A stretch of DNA of 12,260 bases. Source: Candidatus Rokuibacteriota bacterium. GTDB lineage: Bacteria; Methylomirabilota; Methylomirabilia; Rokubacteriales; JACOUJ01. The notes beneath the pieces were generated by a model, which was not told where the DNA came from, searched no databases, and was given only the letters and a program-made list of their open reading frames with translations. How positions within the stretch are numbered: the stretch's first letter is position 1; each line of letters begins with the position of its first letter. A program made the translations under genes and the position numbers. The DNA lies in contig JACOUJ010000048.1 in the NCBI GenBank assembly GCA_016177865.1, positions 1 through 12,260 on the forward strand, written 5' to 3'. This document shows positions 1 to 6,520 of this stretch, piece after piece.

Positions 1-636
1 CGGACTCTCAAGCTTCGGGCCCGGATGCTTTTGGTCAGCTCGGGGGCCGTCTACGGCGATGTCCCGGAAACTCATCAGCCAATTTCGGAAGGATCTCCCC
101 TTCGCCCCCTGACCCCCTATGCCCTCTCCAAAGCCTGCATGGAGCTCTACGCCACCCAGTACGCCCATGGGGAAGGGCTCGATATCGTCACGGTCAGGGC
201 CTTCAACCATTGGGGACCTCGGCAGGGCCCGGGCTTCGTCTGCGCCGACTTGGCGCGAGAGATCGTCCTCGTTGAGTCAGGGAGGTCTGACACCCTCCAG
301 GTTGGCAACCTCGAGGCGCAACGCGACTTCACCGATGTGCGCGACATGGTGCGGGCCTACTGGCTGGCCCTGGCGCGTGGAGAGGGAGGGGAGGTCTACA
401 ACATCGCTTCGGGAAAAGCGGTGAGCGTCAGGGAGATCGTGGATCGCCTGTGCGCGTTGGCGCGGCGTCCCATTCGCGTAACGTCTGACTTGGCGCGCAG
501 GCGCCAGAACGATCTCCCGATCCTGGTGGGCGAGTCCACAAAATTTCGGGTCCTGACGGGATGGACCCCAGCGATCCCGTTGGGGAGGACCTTGGCTGAC
601 GTCCTCGACGACTGGCGAGAGCGGAGCTCGTCATGA
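1..636 (+). CDS. rmd: GDP-4-dehydro-6-deoxy-D-mannose reductase (RMD-like), 5' end outside window
   Basis: Extended short-chain dehydrogenase (SDR) that would reduce GDP-4-keto-6-deoxy-D-mannose to GDP-D-rhamnose in the cytoplasm with NAD(P)H. The frame is open from base 1, and the first visible residues already lie in the middle of the fold, so the N-terminal Rossmann GxxGxxG part is upstream; the ATG at 25 is an internal methionine. Seen: the LLVSSGAVYG strand (25-54), the catalytic YxxxK as YALSK (Tyr codon 118-120), RAFNHWGPRQ, RDFTDVRDM, VYNIASG, and a C-terminal TGW.P.I....L.D.L.DW block. The FNH.GP, RDF.DV.D and TGW.P features match RMD from A-band-polysaccharide loci as I remember it, better than UDP-glucose epimerases or GDP-mannose dehydratase. 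Its stop overlaps the wzm start as ATGA. The SDR call is firm; the exact substrate is inferred. Confidence 0.82.
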   Translation, partial: RTLKLRARMLLVSSGAVYGDVPETHQPISEGSPLRPLTPYALSKACMELYATQYAHGEGLDIVTVRAFNHWGPRQGPGFVCADLAREIVLVESGRSDTLQVGNLEAQRDFTDVRDMVRAYWLALARGEGGEVYNIASGKAVSVREIVDRLCALARRPIRVTSDLARRRQNDLPILVGESTKFRVLTGWTPAIPLGRTLADVLDDWRERSSS

Positions 637-1409
637 TCACTTCCCTCGACGCACTCGTTCACCACCGGACCCTGATCATGACCCTCGTCCTCAGGGAGCT
701 TCGGGCCCGCTATCGGGGGTCGTTCTTGGGCTTCCTCTGGTCGTTTCTGAATCCGCTTCTTCTCATGGTCGTCTATGTCCTGGTCTTTTCCGTTTACCTC
801 CGGGTCCCCGAGGCGAATTATGCCGTCTTCCTCTTCGCAGGGCTCCTCCCCTGGCTCTGGTTCTCCTCGTCTCTGGGCCATGCGACGGGGGTGATCGTGG
901 GCGGTGGGGCCCTCGTCAAGCGGGTCCTCTTTCCCGCGGAGGTCCTCCCCCTTGTTTCAGTCCTCTCTAACATGATTAACTTCCTTTTGAGCCTCCCGCT
1001 CCTCTTTCTCTTCTTGGTCCTGTTCGGCATCCCGCTGACGCCCTGGGCCGCATCCCTCCCCCTGCTCCTGACTCTCCAGTTCCTCCTGACCGCGGGGTTG
1101 GCGTTGCCGTTGGCTGCGTTGAATGTTCACTTGCGGGACGTGGAGCAGATCCTGGGGAACCTCCTCGTCCTCTGGTTCTTTCTTTCTCCCGTTCTCTACC
1201 CCGTCTCGGCCGTCCCGGCACCATTCCGTCCGCTCTACTTCCTCAATCCGTTGGCCGGGCTGATCCAGAGCTACCGGGACATCCTCTTTTACGGCAGACC
1301 GCCCGAGTGGCCTCAACTGGCGTTTGTGGCGATCGTGGCGATCGGGACCCTCTGGGCCGGCCTGAAGGTTTTTGATCGTCTGCGGGATACCTTGGCCGAG
1401 GAAGTCTAG
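633..1409 (+). CDS. wzm: Wzm-type polysaccharide ABC transporter permease
   Basis: ABC-2 family inner-membrane permease, 258 residues, the usual size for Wzm/KpsM/TagG proteins. It forms the channel that exports a lipid-linked polysaccharide across the cytoplasmic membrane. The N-terminal amphipathic stretch with ELRARYRGSFLGFLWSFLNP (about residues 21-40) is the family hallmark. About six hydrophobic segments follow (near 36-53, 63-85, 103-132, 143-164, 173-194 and 227-248), with a short polar C-terminus (DRLRDTLAEEV). The ATG sits inside the rmd stop (ATGA, 633-636), with a GCGGAG-like ribosome site just upstream, which implies translational coupling. Its ATPase partner is the next gene, but a 182-base spacer holding a palindrome separates the two, unusual for a pair that is normally adjacent. 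Confidence 0.93.
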   Translation: MITSLDALVHHRTLIMTLVLRELRARYRGSFLGFLWSFLNPLLLMVVYVLVFSVYLRVPEANYAVFLFAGLLPWLWFSSSLGHATGVIVGGGALVKRVLFPAEVLPLVSVLSNMINFLLSLPLLFLFLVLFGIPLTPWAASLPLLLTLQFLLTAGLALPLAALNVHLRDVEQILGNLLVLWFFLSPVLYPVSAVPAPFRPLYFLNPLAGLIQSYRDILFYGRPPEWPQLAFVAIVAIGTLWAGLKVFDRLRDTLAEEV

Positions 1410-1410
1410 C

Positions 1411-1530
1411 GCCGCGCCGATATGCGTCGCCTCACTGCGTTCTCGGTTGTCGCCAATCCTCACGTACCAACTACGTACGCTCCGGTTGGCTCCTCCCTCG
1501 GGCCTTGTGATGCTCGCATCTCAGCGCGGC
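1411..1530. repeat. 120-bp imperfect palindrome between wzm and wzt
   Basis: It starts two bases after the wzm stop. The left arm (1411-1467) and the reverse complement of the right arm (1475-1530) align over their whole length, around a 7-base loop (1468-1474). The outer 16 bases match at 14 positions: GCCGCGCCGATATGCG on the left against GCCGCGCTGAGATGCG from the right. Inner matches include TCAC, GCCAA and the loop-closing CGTAC/GTACG. There is no open reading frame of note and no obvious target-site duplication. The structure fits a mobile palindromic intergenic repeat (REP- or MITE-like) or a long hairpin that acts on the transcript. No T-run follows, so it is not a standard terminator. 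I have a vague memory of similar spacers in Rokubacteria-type genomes, which is not evidence. Confidence 0.7.
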
Positions 1531-1591
1531 ACGAGTGGACGTTAGACAAAGTGTGACAGGGACGTGCAGACATTGGGCGAGCGGTGATCTG

Positions 1592-2821
1592 ATGGTGGCG
1601 ATCCAGGTCCAGGGGGTCTCGAAACGCTTCCGCCTCCATCGGGGCAGACGCTACCTGACCGTCAAGGATTTCTTCGTCCGAGGCGTCATGGGTGGATGGC
1701 GCTTGGCGGAGGGCGACGAGCACTGGGCCCTCCGCGAAGTCAACCTTGAAATCCCTCAGGGAAAGACCATGGGGATCATCGGGGCAAACGGGTCGGGGAA
1801 ATCTACGCTCCTCAAGCTCGTGGCCGGGATCCTCAAGCCCACGTCGGGCGTGATCCGGGTCTTGGGGCGGCTCTCGACCCTCATTGAGCTCGGGGCAGGC
1901 TTTCACCCCGAATTCACCGGTCGGGAGAACGTGTGGGTCAATGGGATCCTCCTCGGTCTCTCCCGGCAGGAAGTCCGCGAACGATTTGACGAGATCGTCC
2001 GGTTTGCCGGGCTCGAGGCCTTCATTGACAATCCCGTCAAGACGTATTCCTCCGGGATGTACATGCGCCTCGGGTTTGCGATCGCCACAGCCGTCGATCC
2101 CGATGTCCTCCTCATAGATGAGGTCCTGGCGGTGGGCGATGAGGCCTTCCAGCATAAATGCATCGGGAAGATTCAGGAGTTCAAGGCTCGAGGGAAGACT
2201 ATCTGTTTTGTCTCGCATGACCTCGGGGCGGTGGAGCAACTCTGTGACGAGACTCTCTGGCTCGACGACGGGCAGGTCTCTGCCATTGGCCGGACTCAGG
2301 AGGTGATCCAGCAATACCGGACCCGGGTCGCGCAGGAAGAGGCGATGGCGCTCCGGACTCTGCACGAGCGAGCCAGCGCGAGCGAAGAGCCTCAGATGCG
2401 CTGGGGGGGCGGCGAGGTGACAATCACTTCAGTCGTCCTCAAAGATAGTCTGGGCCAGGAACGTTACCTCTTCGAGAGCGGGGAACCCCTTCAGATCGTC
2501 CTCAGCTACCAGGTCCATTCGCCCGTCGGGGATCCCGTCTTCGGAATCGGGATCTTCCGGAAAGACGGCCTCTCGGTATACGGGACCAACACGGCCATTG
2601 AGGATCTGGTCCTCCCGCCGCTCAAAGACGGGGGGCAAGTGGCGGTGCTGCTGGAGCGGGTAGACCTGATCGAGGGGGAGTATCTCTTGGATGTCGCGGT
2701 TCACGCCCGGGATGGTCATCCGTACGACTACCGAAGCCGGGCTCTCACCTTTGCAATCCGCTCCAAGATGCGGGACACCGGCGTGGCCCGGCTTTCTCAC
2801 CGGTGGATCCTCCCTCTATGA
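1592..2821 (+). CDS. wzt: Wzt-type ABC transporter ATPase with C-terminal glycan-binding domain
   Basis: Cytoplasmic ATPase that powers the Wzm channel, 409 residues from ATG 1592. Nucleotide-binding domain: Walker A GANGSGKST (64-72), signature SSGMY (153-157, the degenerate form usual in Wzt/TagH), Walker B LLIDE (Asp176, Glu177) and switch histidine in VSHD (His209). After a linker, residues about 268-409 form a beta-rich domain beginning RWGGGEV, with ESGEPL and EGEYLLDVAV strands; this matches the Wzt C-terminal domain known to bind the end of the exported O-antigen. I chose ATG 1592 because MVAIQVQGVSKRF is where the ATPase fold begins. A GTG at 1535 would add 19 residues with no family character. 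No strong ribosome site precedes either. The protein is full length and no key residue is missing. Confidence 0.93.
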   Translation: MVAIQVQGVSKRFRLHRGRRYLTVKDFFVRGVMGGWRLAEGDEHWALREVNLEIPQGKTMGIIGANGSGKSTLLKLVAGILKPTSGVIRVLGRLSTLIELGAGFHPEFTGRENVWVNGILLGLSRQEVRERFDEIVRFAGLEAFIDNPVKTYSSGMYMRLGFAIATAVDPDVLLIDEVLAVGDEAFQHKCIGKIQEFKARGKTICFVSHDLGAVEQLCDETLWLDDGQVSAIGRTQEVIQQYRTRVAQEEAMALRTLHERASASEEPQMRWGGGEVTITSVVLKDSLGQERYLFESGEPLQIVLSYQVHSPVGDPVFGIGIFRKDGLSVYGTNTAIEDLVLPPLKDGGQVAVLLERVDLIEGEYLLDVAVHARDGHPYDYRSRALTFAIRSKMRDTGVARLSHRWILPL

Positions 2822-2823
2822 TC

Positions 2824-2828
2824 GGAGG
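2824..2828 (+). promoter_or_regulatory. Ribosome binding site GGAGG deciding a GTG start
   Basis: GGAGG lies six bases before the GTG at 2835 and three bases after the wzt stop. The frame is open far upstream (an ATG at 2691 lies inside wzt), and this site is the reason for placing the methyltransferase start at 2835 rather than within wzt. Confidence 0.75.
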
Positions 2829-2834
2829 TTGGAG

Positions 2835-4121
2835 GTGAGTGCAGAGAACTCGCAGGTGGATGTGGCCCGGATCATGGAGGAGCTCCGGGCCCGGGTGGCC
2901 GAGCGGAAGGCGTCGGGCTTCTACTCCGAGGAGGAGGTCGAGCGGATCGCTCGGATGGAGCTCGAGATCCAAGAGGTCCTGCCCGGATACCGGGACGACC
3001 TCGACCACCACCTCGCGATCCTCAACGACAGTTGGGATACCAAGGCCGAGGCGGCCGTCACGTCCCACCGCCGGCTCCTGGGGCCCTTGATTGTTGCCAC
3101 GAAGAAGCTCCTTCGACGCCTCACCGCGCCGTATATCAATATGGTCCTGACCCAGCAGGTGGAATTTAACTCCACCCTGGTCCGCCTTCTGAACTCCTTT
3201 GCCCCCCAGGTTCGGGATCATCTTCAGGGTCTTGGACAGGATCTCGGCCAATTGGAAGAGCGGCAAGCCTCTTCCTATCTGGAGCTGAGGGCTCAGATCC
3301 GAGAGATGACGCTCGCCCTCGAGAGGTTCAAGCAGGAGCTCTCCGCGCAGGCCGGTCACCTCGAACGACTCCGGGGCCGGGCGGTCTCGGACCTCCCGAG
3401 GGTCGGGCCTCCACCGGGAACGGGGGAGCTCACGGCGCAAGAGTATCTGGCCTTCGAAGACCTCCATCGAGGGAGCCGGGAGGAGATCCGAGAGCGGCAG
3501 CGCGTGTACCTGTCCGATTTTTCCATGGGCCCGGTCCTGGATGTCGGCTGCGGTCGCGGGGAGTTCCTCGAACTTCTTCGGGAGGCCGGGATCGAGGCGC
3601 GAGGGATCGATCTGAACGGCCAGATGGTGCGCGCCTGCCGGGAGCGAGGATTGGATGCGAGCGAGGCCGAGGCCTTGGCCTACTTGAGCCAGCTTCCCGA
3701 TCGTTCGCTGGGAGGCATTTTCTGTTCCCAGATGATCGAGCATCTGGAATCTCGGGCCCTCGTGGCCCTCGTCCAGCTCGCCGTTGCCAAGCTCAAGTCC
3801 GGGGGGACCTTTGTGGCGGAGACCCTGAACCCGGCCTGCCTCACGATCTTCTCGGGAGCCTTCTACCTTGACCTGACCCACATCAAACCGGTTCACCCCC
3901 AGGCCGCGATCTTCCTCCTGGAGGCCGCTGGCTTGGGGGGGGTTACGGTGAGATATGTCAACCCCTATCCGGAAAAGATGAAGCTCCAGCTCCTCGAGCC
4001 GGCCTGGGCGAAGCGGAGGTTCGAGGCGCCCCTGGTCGAAGCCCTCAACGACATGATCCGCCAGCTCAACGATGTTCTCTACTCCTACCAGGACTACGCC
4101 GTGATCGGAAGGAAGCCGTGA
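2835..4121 (+). CDS. Coiled-coil class I SAM methyltransferase, candidate O-chain terminator
   Basis: 428 residues. The N-terminal half is charged and mainly helical. Residues about 125-185 (HLQGLGQDLGQLEERQ... ELRAQIREM... ERFKQELSAQAGHLERL) look like a coiled coil. The methyltransferase domain fills the C-terminal half: SAM-binding motif LDVGCGRGEF (about 235-244), acidic loop GIDLN (Asp259), QMIEHLE (299-305) and a post-catalytic VAETLNP strand. The pairing of methyltransferase and coiled coil next to Wzm/Wzt recalls WbdD-type enzymes, where capping of the non-reducing end stops polymerisation and the coiled coil sets chain length. WbdD has its methyltransferase first and also a kinase domain; here the order is reversed and I see no kinase. 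The chain-terminator role is inferred from context. The stop overlaps the next gene's GTG by four bases. Confidence 0.85.
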   Translation: MSAENSQVDVARIMEELRARVAERKASGFYSEEEVERIARMELEIQEVLPGYRDDLDHHLAILNDSWDTKAEAAVTSHRRLLGPLIVATKKLLRRLTAPYINMVLTQQVEFNSTLVRLLNSFAPQVRDHLQGLGQDLGQLEERQASSYLELRAQIREMTLALERFKQELSAQAGHLERLRGRAVSDLPRVGPPPGTGELTAQEYLAFEDLHRGSREEIRERQRVYLSDFSMGPVLDVGCGRGEFLELLREAGIEARGIDLNGQMVRACRERGLDASEAEALAYLSQLPDRSLGGIFCSQMIEHLESRALVALVQLAVAKLKSGGTFVAETLNPACLTIFSGAFYLDLTHIKPVHPQAAIFLLEAAGLGGVTVRYVNPYPEKMKLQLLEPAWAKRRFEAPLVEALNDMIRQLNDVLYSYQDYAVIGRKP

Positions 4122-5296
4122 GGCTCGGGTTCGTAATCCCCTGGTTCGGAAAGGACGCTCGCGGCGGCGCGGAATCCGAGTGTCGGTGGACTGCCATGAA
4201 TCTGGCCCGGCGCGGGGCGATCGTGGAGATCCTGACGACCTGCGCCCGGGGACACGCCTTCGAGTGGGCGAACCATTACGATGCCGGGGTGGTTCAGGAA
4301 GACGGGTTGGTTGTCCGCCGCTTTCCGGCCCGCCCGAGGGACGCCGGTCTCTTCTCCGAGCTGAATCGGCGTCTCCTCTGGGGGCGTGCGCTCACGTCAG
4401 CCGAGGAAGAACAGTTCGCGCAGGAATCGATCCACTCGGATGCCCTCTATGAGTTCATTGAGGCCCACCGGCGAGAATACTGGTTCCTCTTCATCCCGTA
4501 TCTCTTCGGCACCACGCTGAACGGGACCATGGTGGCCCCGGAGCGTTCGTTCGTCATCCCTTGCCTCCATGATGAGGGCTACGCCTATCTGGCTCCCGTG
4601 CGCCGGATGCTGACGACAGCCCGAGGGATCCTTTTCCATGCGGAAGCGGAGCGGGAGCTGGCCCGCAAGATCGCGGGGTCCGCGGGGGAGCACTTCCATC
4701 TCGTGGGTGAAGGAGTCTCGAGTGACATCTCCGGCGACGGGACGCGGTTTCGCCGACGATACGGAGTTCAGGAGCCGTTTCTTCTGTTTGTCGGGCGGAA
4801 GGATCGCTTGAAGAACACGCATCTCCTGGTGGAATATTTCTCGACATACCGAGTGAGTCATCCGGCCTCTCCGCTCAAGCTCGTTCTGATCGGCGAGGGG
4901 AGCGTTCCGCTTCCGGGACGCCTCCGCGGGGAGATCCTTGATTTGGGAGTGCTCCCGGCCCAGGACATCTACGACGCCTATGCGGCGGCCCTGGCCTTGT
5001 GTCAGCCCTCGCGGCTGGAGAGTTTCTCTCTCGTCCTGATGGAAGGCTGGCTCTGCAGCACCCCGGCCCTGGTCTATGAAGGGTGCGCCGTGACCCGGGA
5101 GCACTGCGTGACTTCGGGCGGTGGCCTCTACTTCTCTGACTACTTTGAGTTTCAGGAATGCGTGGATCTTCTCCGGACCGACGAGAGACTCAGGCGGAAG
5201 ATGGCGGAGGGGGGTCGCCGCTACGTGCTCCGAGAGTTCAATTGGGACCGGGTCTGCCGGAACTACCTCGACGTGCTGATCAACGCGGAGGCCTAA
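4118..5296 (+). CDS. GT4-family glycosyltransferase (GT-B fold)
   Basis: Retaining glycosyltransferase, 392 residues, predicted cytoplasmic and acting at the inner membrane face. N-terminal acceptor half: MRLGFVIPWFG, then GGAE (a glycine-rich loop typical of GT4), LTTCARG and NHYDAGV. The C-terminal nucleotide-sugar half starts near FLLFVGRKDRLKN, followed by LVLIGEG and the EX7E motif ESFSLVLME (Glu301, Glu309). Start is GTG 4118, overlapping the methyltransferase stop, with GGAAGGA upstream. It shares many blocks with the enzyme at 6517 (GGAE, LTTCA, W.NHY, VRRF, YGV/YGI, E-S-x-S-L-V), so the two are paralogues that probably add different sugars or linkages of one repeat unit. The donor cannot be read from sequence; GDP-D-rhamnose or GDP-mannose is plausible from context. 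Confidence 0.9.
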   Translation: MRLGFVIPWFGKDARGGAESECRWTAMNLARRGAIVEILTTCARGHAFEWANHYDAGVVQEDGLVVRRFPARPRDAGLFSELNRRLLWGRALTSAEEEQFAQESIHSDALYEFIEAHRREYWFLFIPYLFGTTLNGTMVAPERSFVIPCLHDEGYAYLAPVRRMLTTARGILFHAEAERELARKIAGSAGEHFHLVGEGVSSDISGDGTRFRRRYGVQEPFLLFVGRKDRLKNTHLLVEYFSTYRVSHPASPLKLVLIGEGSVPLPGRLRGEILDLGVLPAQDIYDAYAAALALCQPSRLESFSLVLMEGWLCSTPALVYEGCAVTREHCVTSGGGLYFSDYFEFQECVDLLRTDERLRRKMAEGGRRYVLREFNWDRVCRNYLDVLINAEA

Positions 5297-5337
5297 CGGC
5301 GTGCTGAAAAACGCACGTCAGCAATCGGCCGGTTCGA

Positions 5338-5356
5338 GCGCGGGCTTTGCCCGCGC
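5338..5356. repeat. Perfect GC hairpin in spacer
   Basis: GCGCGGGC (5338-5345), loop TTT, GCCCGCGC (5349-5356): eight perfect G:C pairs. Flanking GGTT and AACC can extend it across a small bulge. A weaker hairpin (TGCTGA at 5302-5307, TCAGCA at 5318-5323) precedes it. No T-run follows. These lie between two glycosyltransferase genes that are otherwise part of a tightly packed operon. Confidence 0.75.
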
Positions 5357-5375
5357 AACCCGAGGGGGGAGGCTT

Positions 5376-5403
5376 CGGAAGGGGGGCAGAGCCCCCCTCC
5401 GAG
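5376..5403. repeat. Second GC hairpin, running into the start region of the next gene
   Basis: GGGGGGC (5381-5387), loop AGA, GCCCCCC (5391-5397), extended outward by CGGA against TCCG with one bulged A (5376-5401), and possibly by CTT against AG to 5403. It ends seven bases before the ATG at 5411. The only purine-rich ribosome-site candidate (GAGTGAG, 5401-5407) is partly inside or stacked on the stem. It could be a member of a dispersed intergenic repeat, a partial terminator, an RNA-stabilising element, or a structure that lowers translation of the next gene. It lacks a T-tract. Confidence 0.65.
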
Positions 5404-5410
5404 TGAGCTG

Positions 5411-6520
5411 ATGCAGGTCCATCAGATCCTCCCCAATCTCAGCGAGGGGGACGCCATCGGGAATCATGTCCTGGCCCTCAGGGAACTCCTTCGGCAGTGG
5501 GGGTATCGCTCCGAGATCTACGCTCAGCATATCCACTCCCGGCTCAAGACGGAGGCCCACTTCTACACTCACTACAGGCGAGTCTCGGCCCCGGAGAATG
5601 TGCTCCTCTACCACTTCTCGATTGGTTCGGAGGTGACGAGCTTCGTCACTTCACTCCAGGACCGAACGATCCTCGTCTATCACAACATTACGCCTGAGCA
5701 CTACTTCCTCGGGGTCAACGCGAGGGTCCGAGACCGATGCCGCCGGGGACGGTGGGAGCTCATGCGCCTCAGTGGCCAGGTGGAGTTGGCGGTGGGGGTC
5801 TCTGAGTTCAATCGGCAGGAGCTTTCCGAGATGGGGTTTCAGAGGACCGGCGTGGTCCCGGTCCTGCTGGACCTCAGCCGCTACGATCACCCGACGAACT
5901 CCGACCTCCTGCGGGCCCACGGGGGGAAAACTTGCCTCCTTCACGTCGGGCGGATCGCGCCCAATAAGCGGATCGAGGATCTCCTGAAGATCCTCGCGTT
6001 CTTCCGCCGTCTGGACCCGAGGGCGCACCTCCTGCTGGTGGGGACCGACATTGACATGGAGGCCTACTCCACGGCCCTCGGCCACCTGGCCCGCCGGCTC
6101 GGGGTGGCGGACGCGGTCACCGCCACGGGACCGGTCCGGACTGAGGACCTCCCAACCTACTATCGGCTGGCCGCCTGCTACGTCACGATGAGCGAGCACG
6201 AGGGCTTTTGCGTCCCGCTCCTCGAGGCGATGCATCTCGGGTGCCCGATTGTGGCCTACGCCGCCGCCGCGGTTCCCGAGACGCTCGGTGGGGCAGGAGT
6301 GTTGTTCAAGGAGAAGGATCACCCGGTCATCGCCGAGGTGATTCACCATCTGGCGACGGCCCGCGACTTCAGGGACGCCGTCGTCCGTGACCAACGGGAG
6401 CGGCTTCGGGCGTTTTCGCCAGAGGTCGTGGGGGCCCAGTTCAAAGCGGCCCTGGCGGATCTCCTCGCAGTTCCACGCGAAGGGCCGGTTCCGGCCACGC
6501 GAAGGATGATCTCCCGATGA
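5411..6520 (+). CDS. GT4-family glycosyltransferase (GT-B fold)
   Basis: Retaining glycosyltransferase, 369 residues. It opens MQVHQILPNLSEGDAIGNHVL, with D-A-I-G-N in place of the usual glycine-rich loop, typical of one GT4 branch. Then come LVYHNITPE (about 95-103), GVSEFNRQEL, and a donor half beginning LLHVGRIAPNKRIEDLL, followed by LLLVGTD and the EX7E motif EGFCVPLLE (Glu264, Glu272). A PIVAYAAAAVPETLGGAGVLF block closes the nucleotide site. It is clearly from a different GT4 branch than the paralogous pair at 4118 and 6517. Start ATG 5411 follows a hairpin-rich spacer with a weak ribosome site, so expression may be set apart from the upstream genes. The stop overlaps the next ATG (ATGA, 6517-6520). 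Donor and acceptor are not readable from sequence. Confidence 0.9.
   Translation: MQVHQILPNLSEGDAIGNHVLALRELLRQWGYRSEIYAQHIHSRLKTEAHFYTHYRRVSAPENVLLYHFSIGSEVTSFVTSLQDRTILVYHNITPEHYFLGVNARVRDRCRRGRWELMRLSGQVELAVGVSEFNRQELSEMGFQRTGVVPVLLDLSRYDHPTNSDLLRAHGGKTCLLHVGRIAPNKRIEDLLKILAFFRRLDPRAHLLLVGTDIDMEAYSTALGHLARRLGVADAVTATGPVRTEDLPTYYRLAACYVTMSEHEGFCVPLLEAMHLGCPIVAYAAAAVPETLGGAGVLFKEKDHPVIAEVIHHLATARDFRDAVVRDQRERLRAFSPEVVGAQFKAALADLLAVPREGPVPATRRMISR

Noticed and set aside
1542..1576. Possible sigma70-like promoter (TTAGAC, then TGCAGA 17 bases on) before wzt
   Set aside because: The -10 match is poor and the sequence is too short to tell from chance; not annotated as a feature.
1535..1591. GTG at 1535 as an upstream start for wzt
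   Set aside because: It would add 19 residues with no family similarity, has no ribosome site, and starts five bases from the palindrome end. ATG 1592 fits the usual ATPase N-terminus.
1460..2365. Long open frame on the minus strand (about 300 codons) opposite wzt
   Set aside because: It lies antisense to a gene with all ABC ATPase motifs, its translation is charged with no recognisable domain, and long antisense frames are expected in GC-rich DNA.
2691..2834. Upstream ATG 2691 as the start of the methyltransferase
   Set aside because: It would overlap wzt by about 130 bases with out-of-frame residues; GGAGG placed six bases before GTG 2835 is the better start.
2745..3896. Long open frame on the minus strand (about 380 codons) opposite the coiled-coil methyltransferase
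   Set aside because: The sense strand carries clear SAM motifs and a good ribosome site; the antisense product is low-complexity and Gly/Arg/Glu-rich, a mirror of sense codon bias.
5338..5403. Rho-independent terminator after the glycosyltransferase at 4118
   Set aside because: The hairpins are strong but no T-tract follows either stem, and the next gene in the same pathway starts within eight bases of the last stem.
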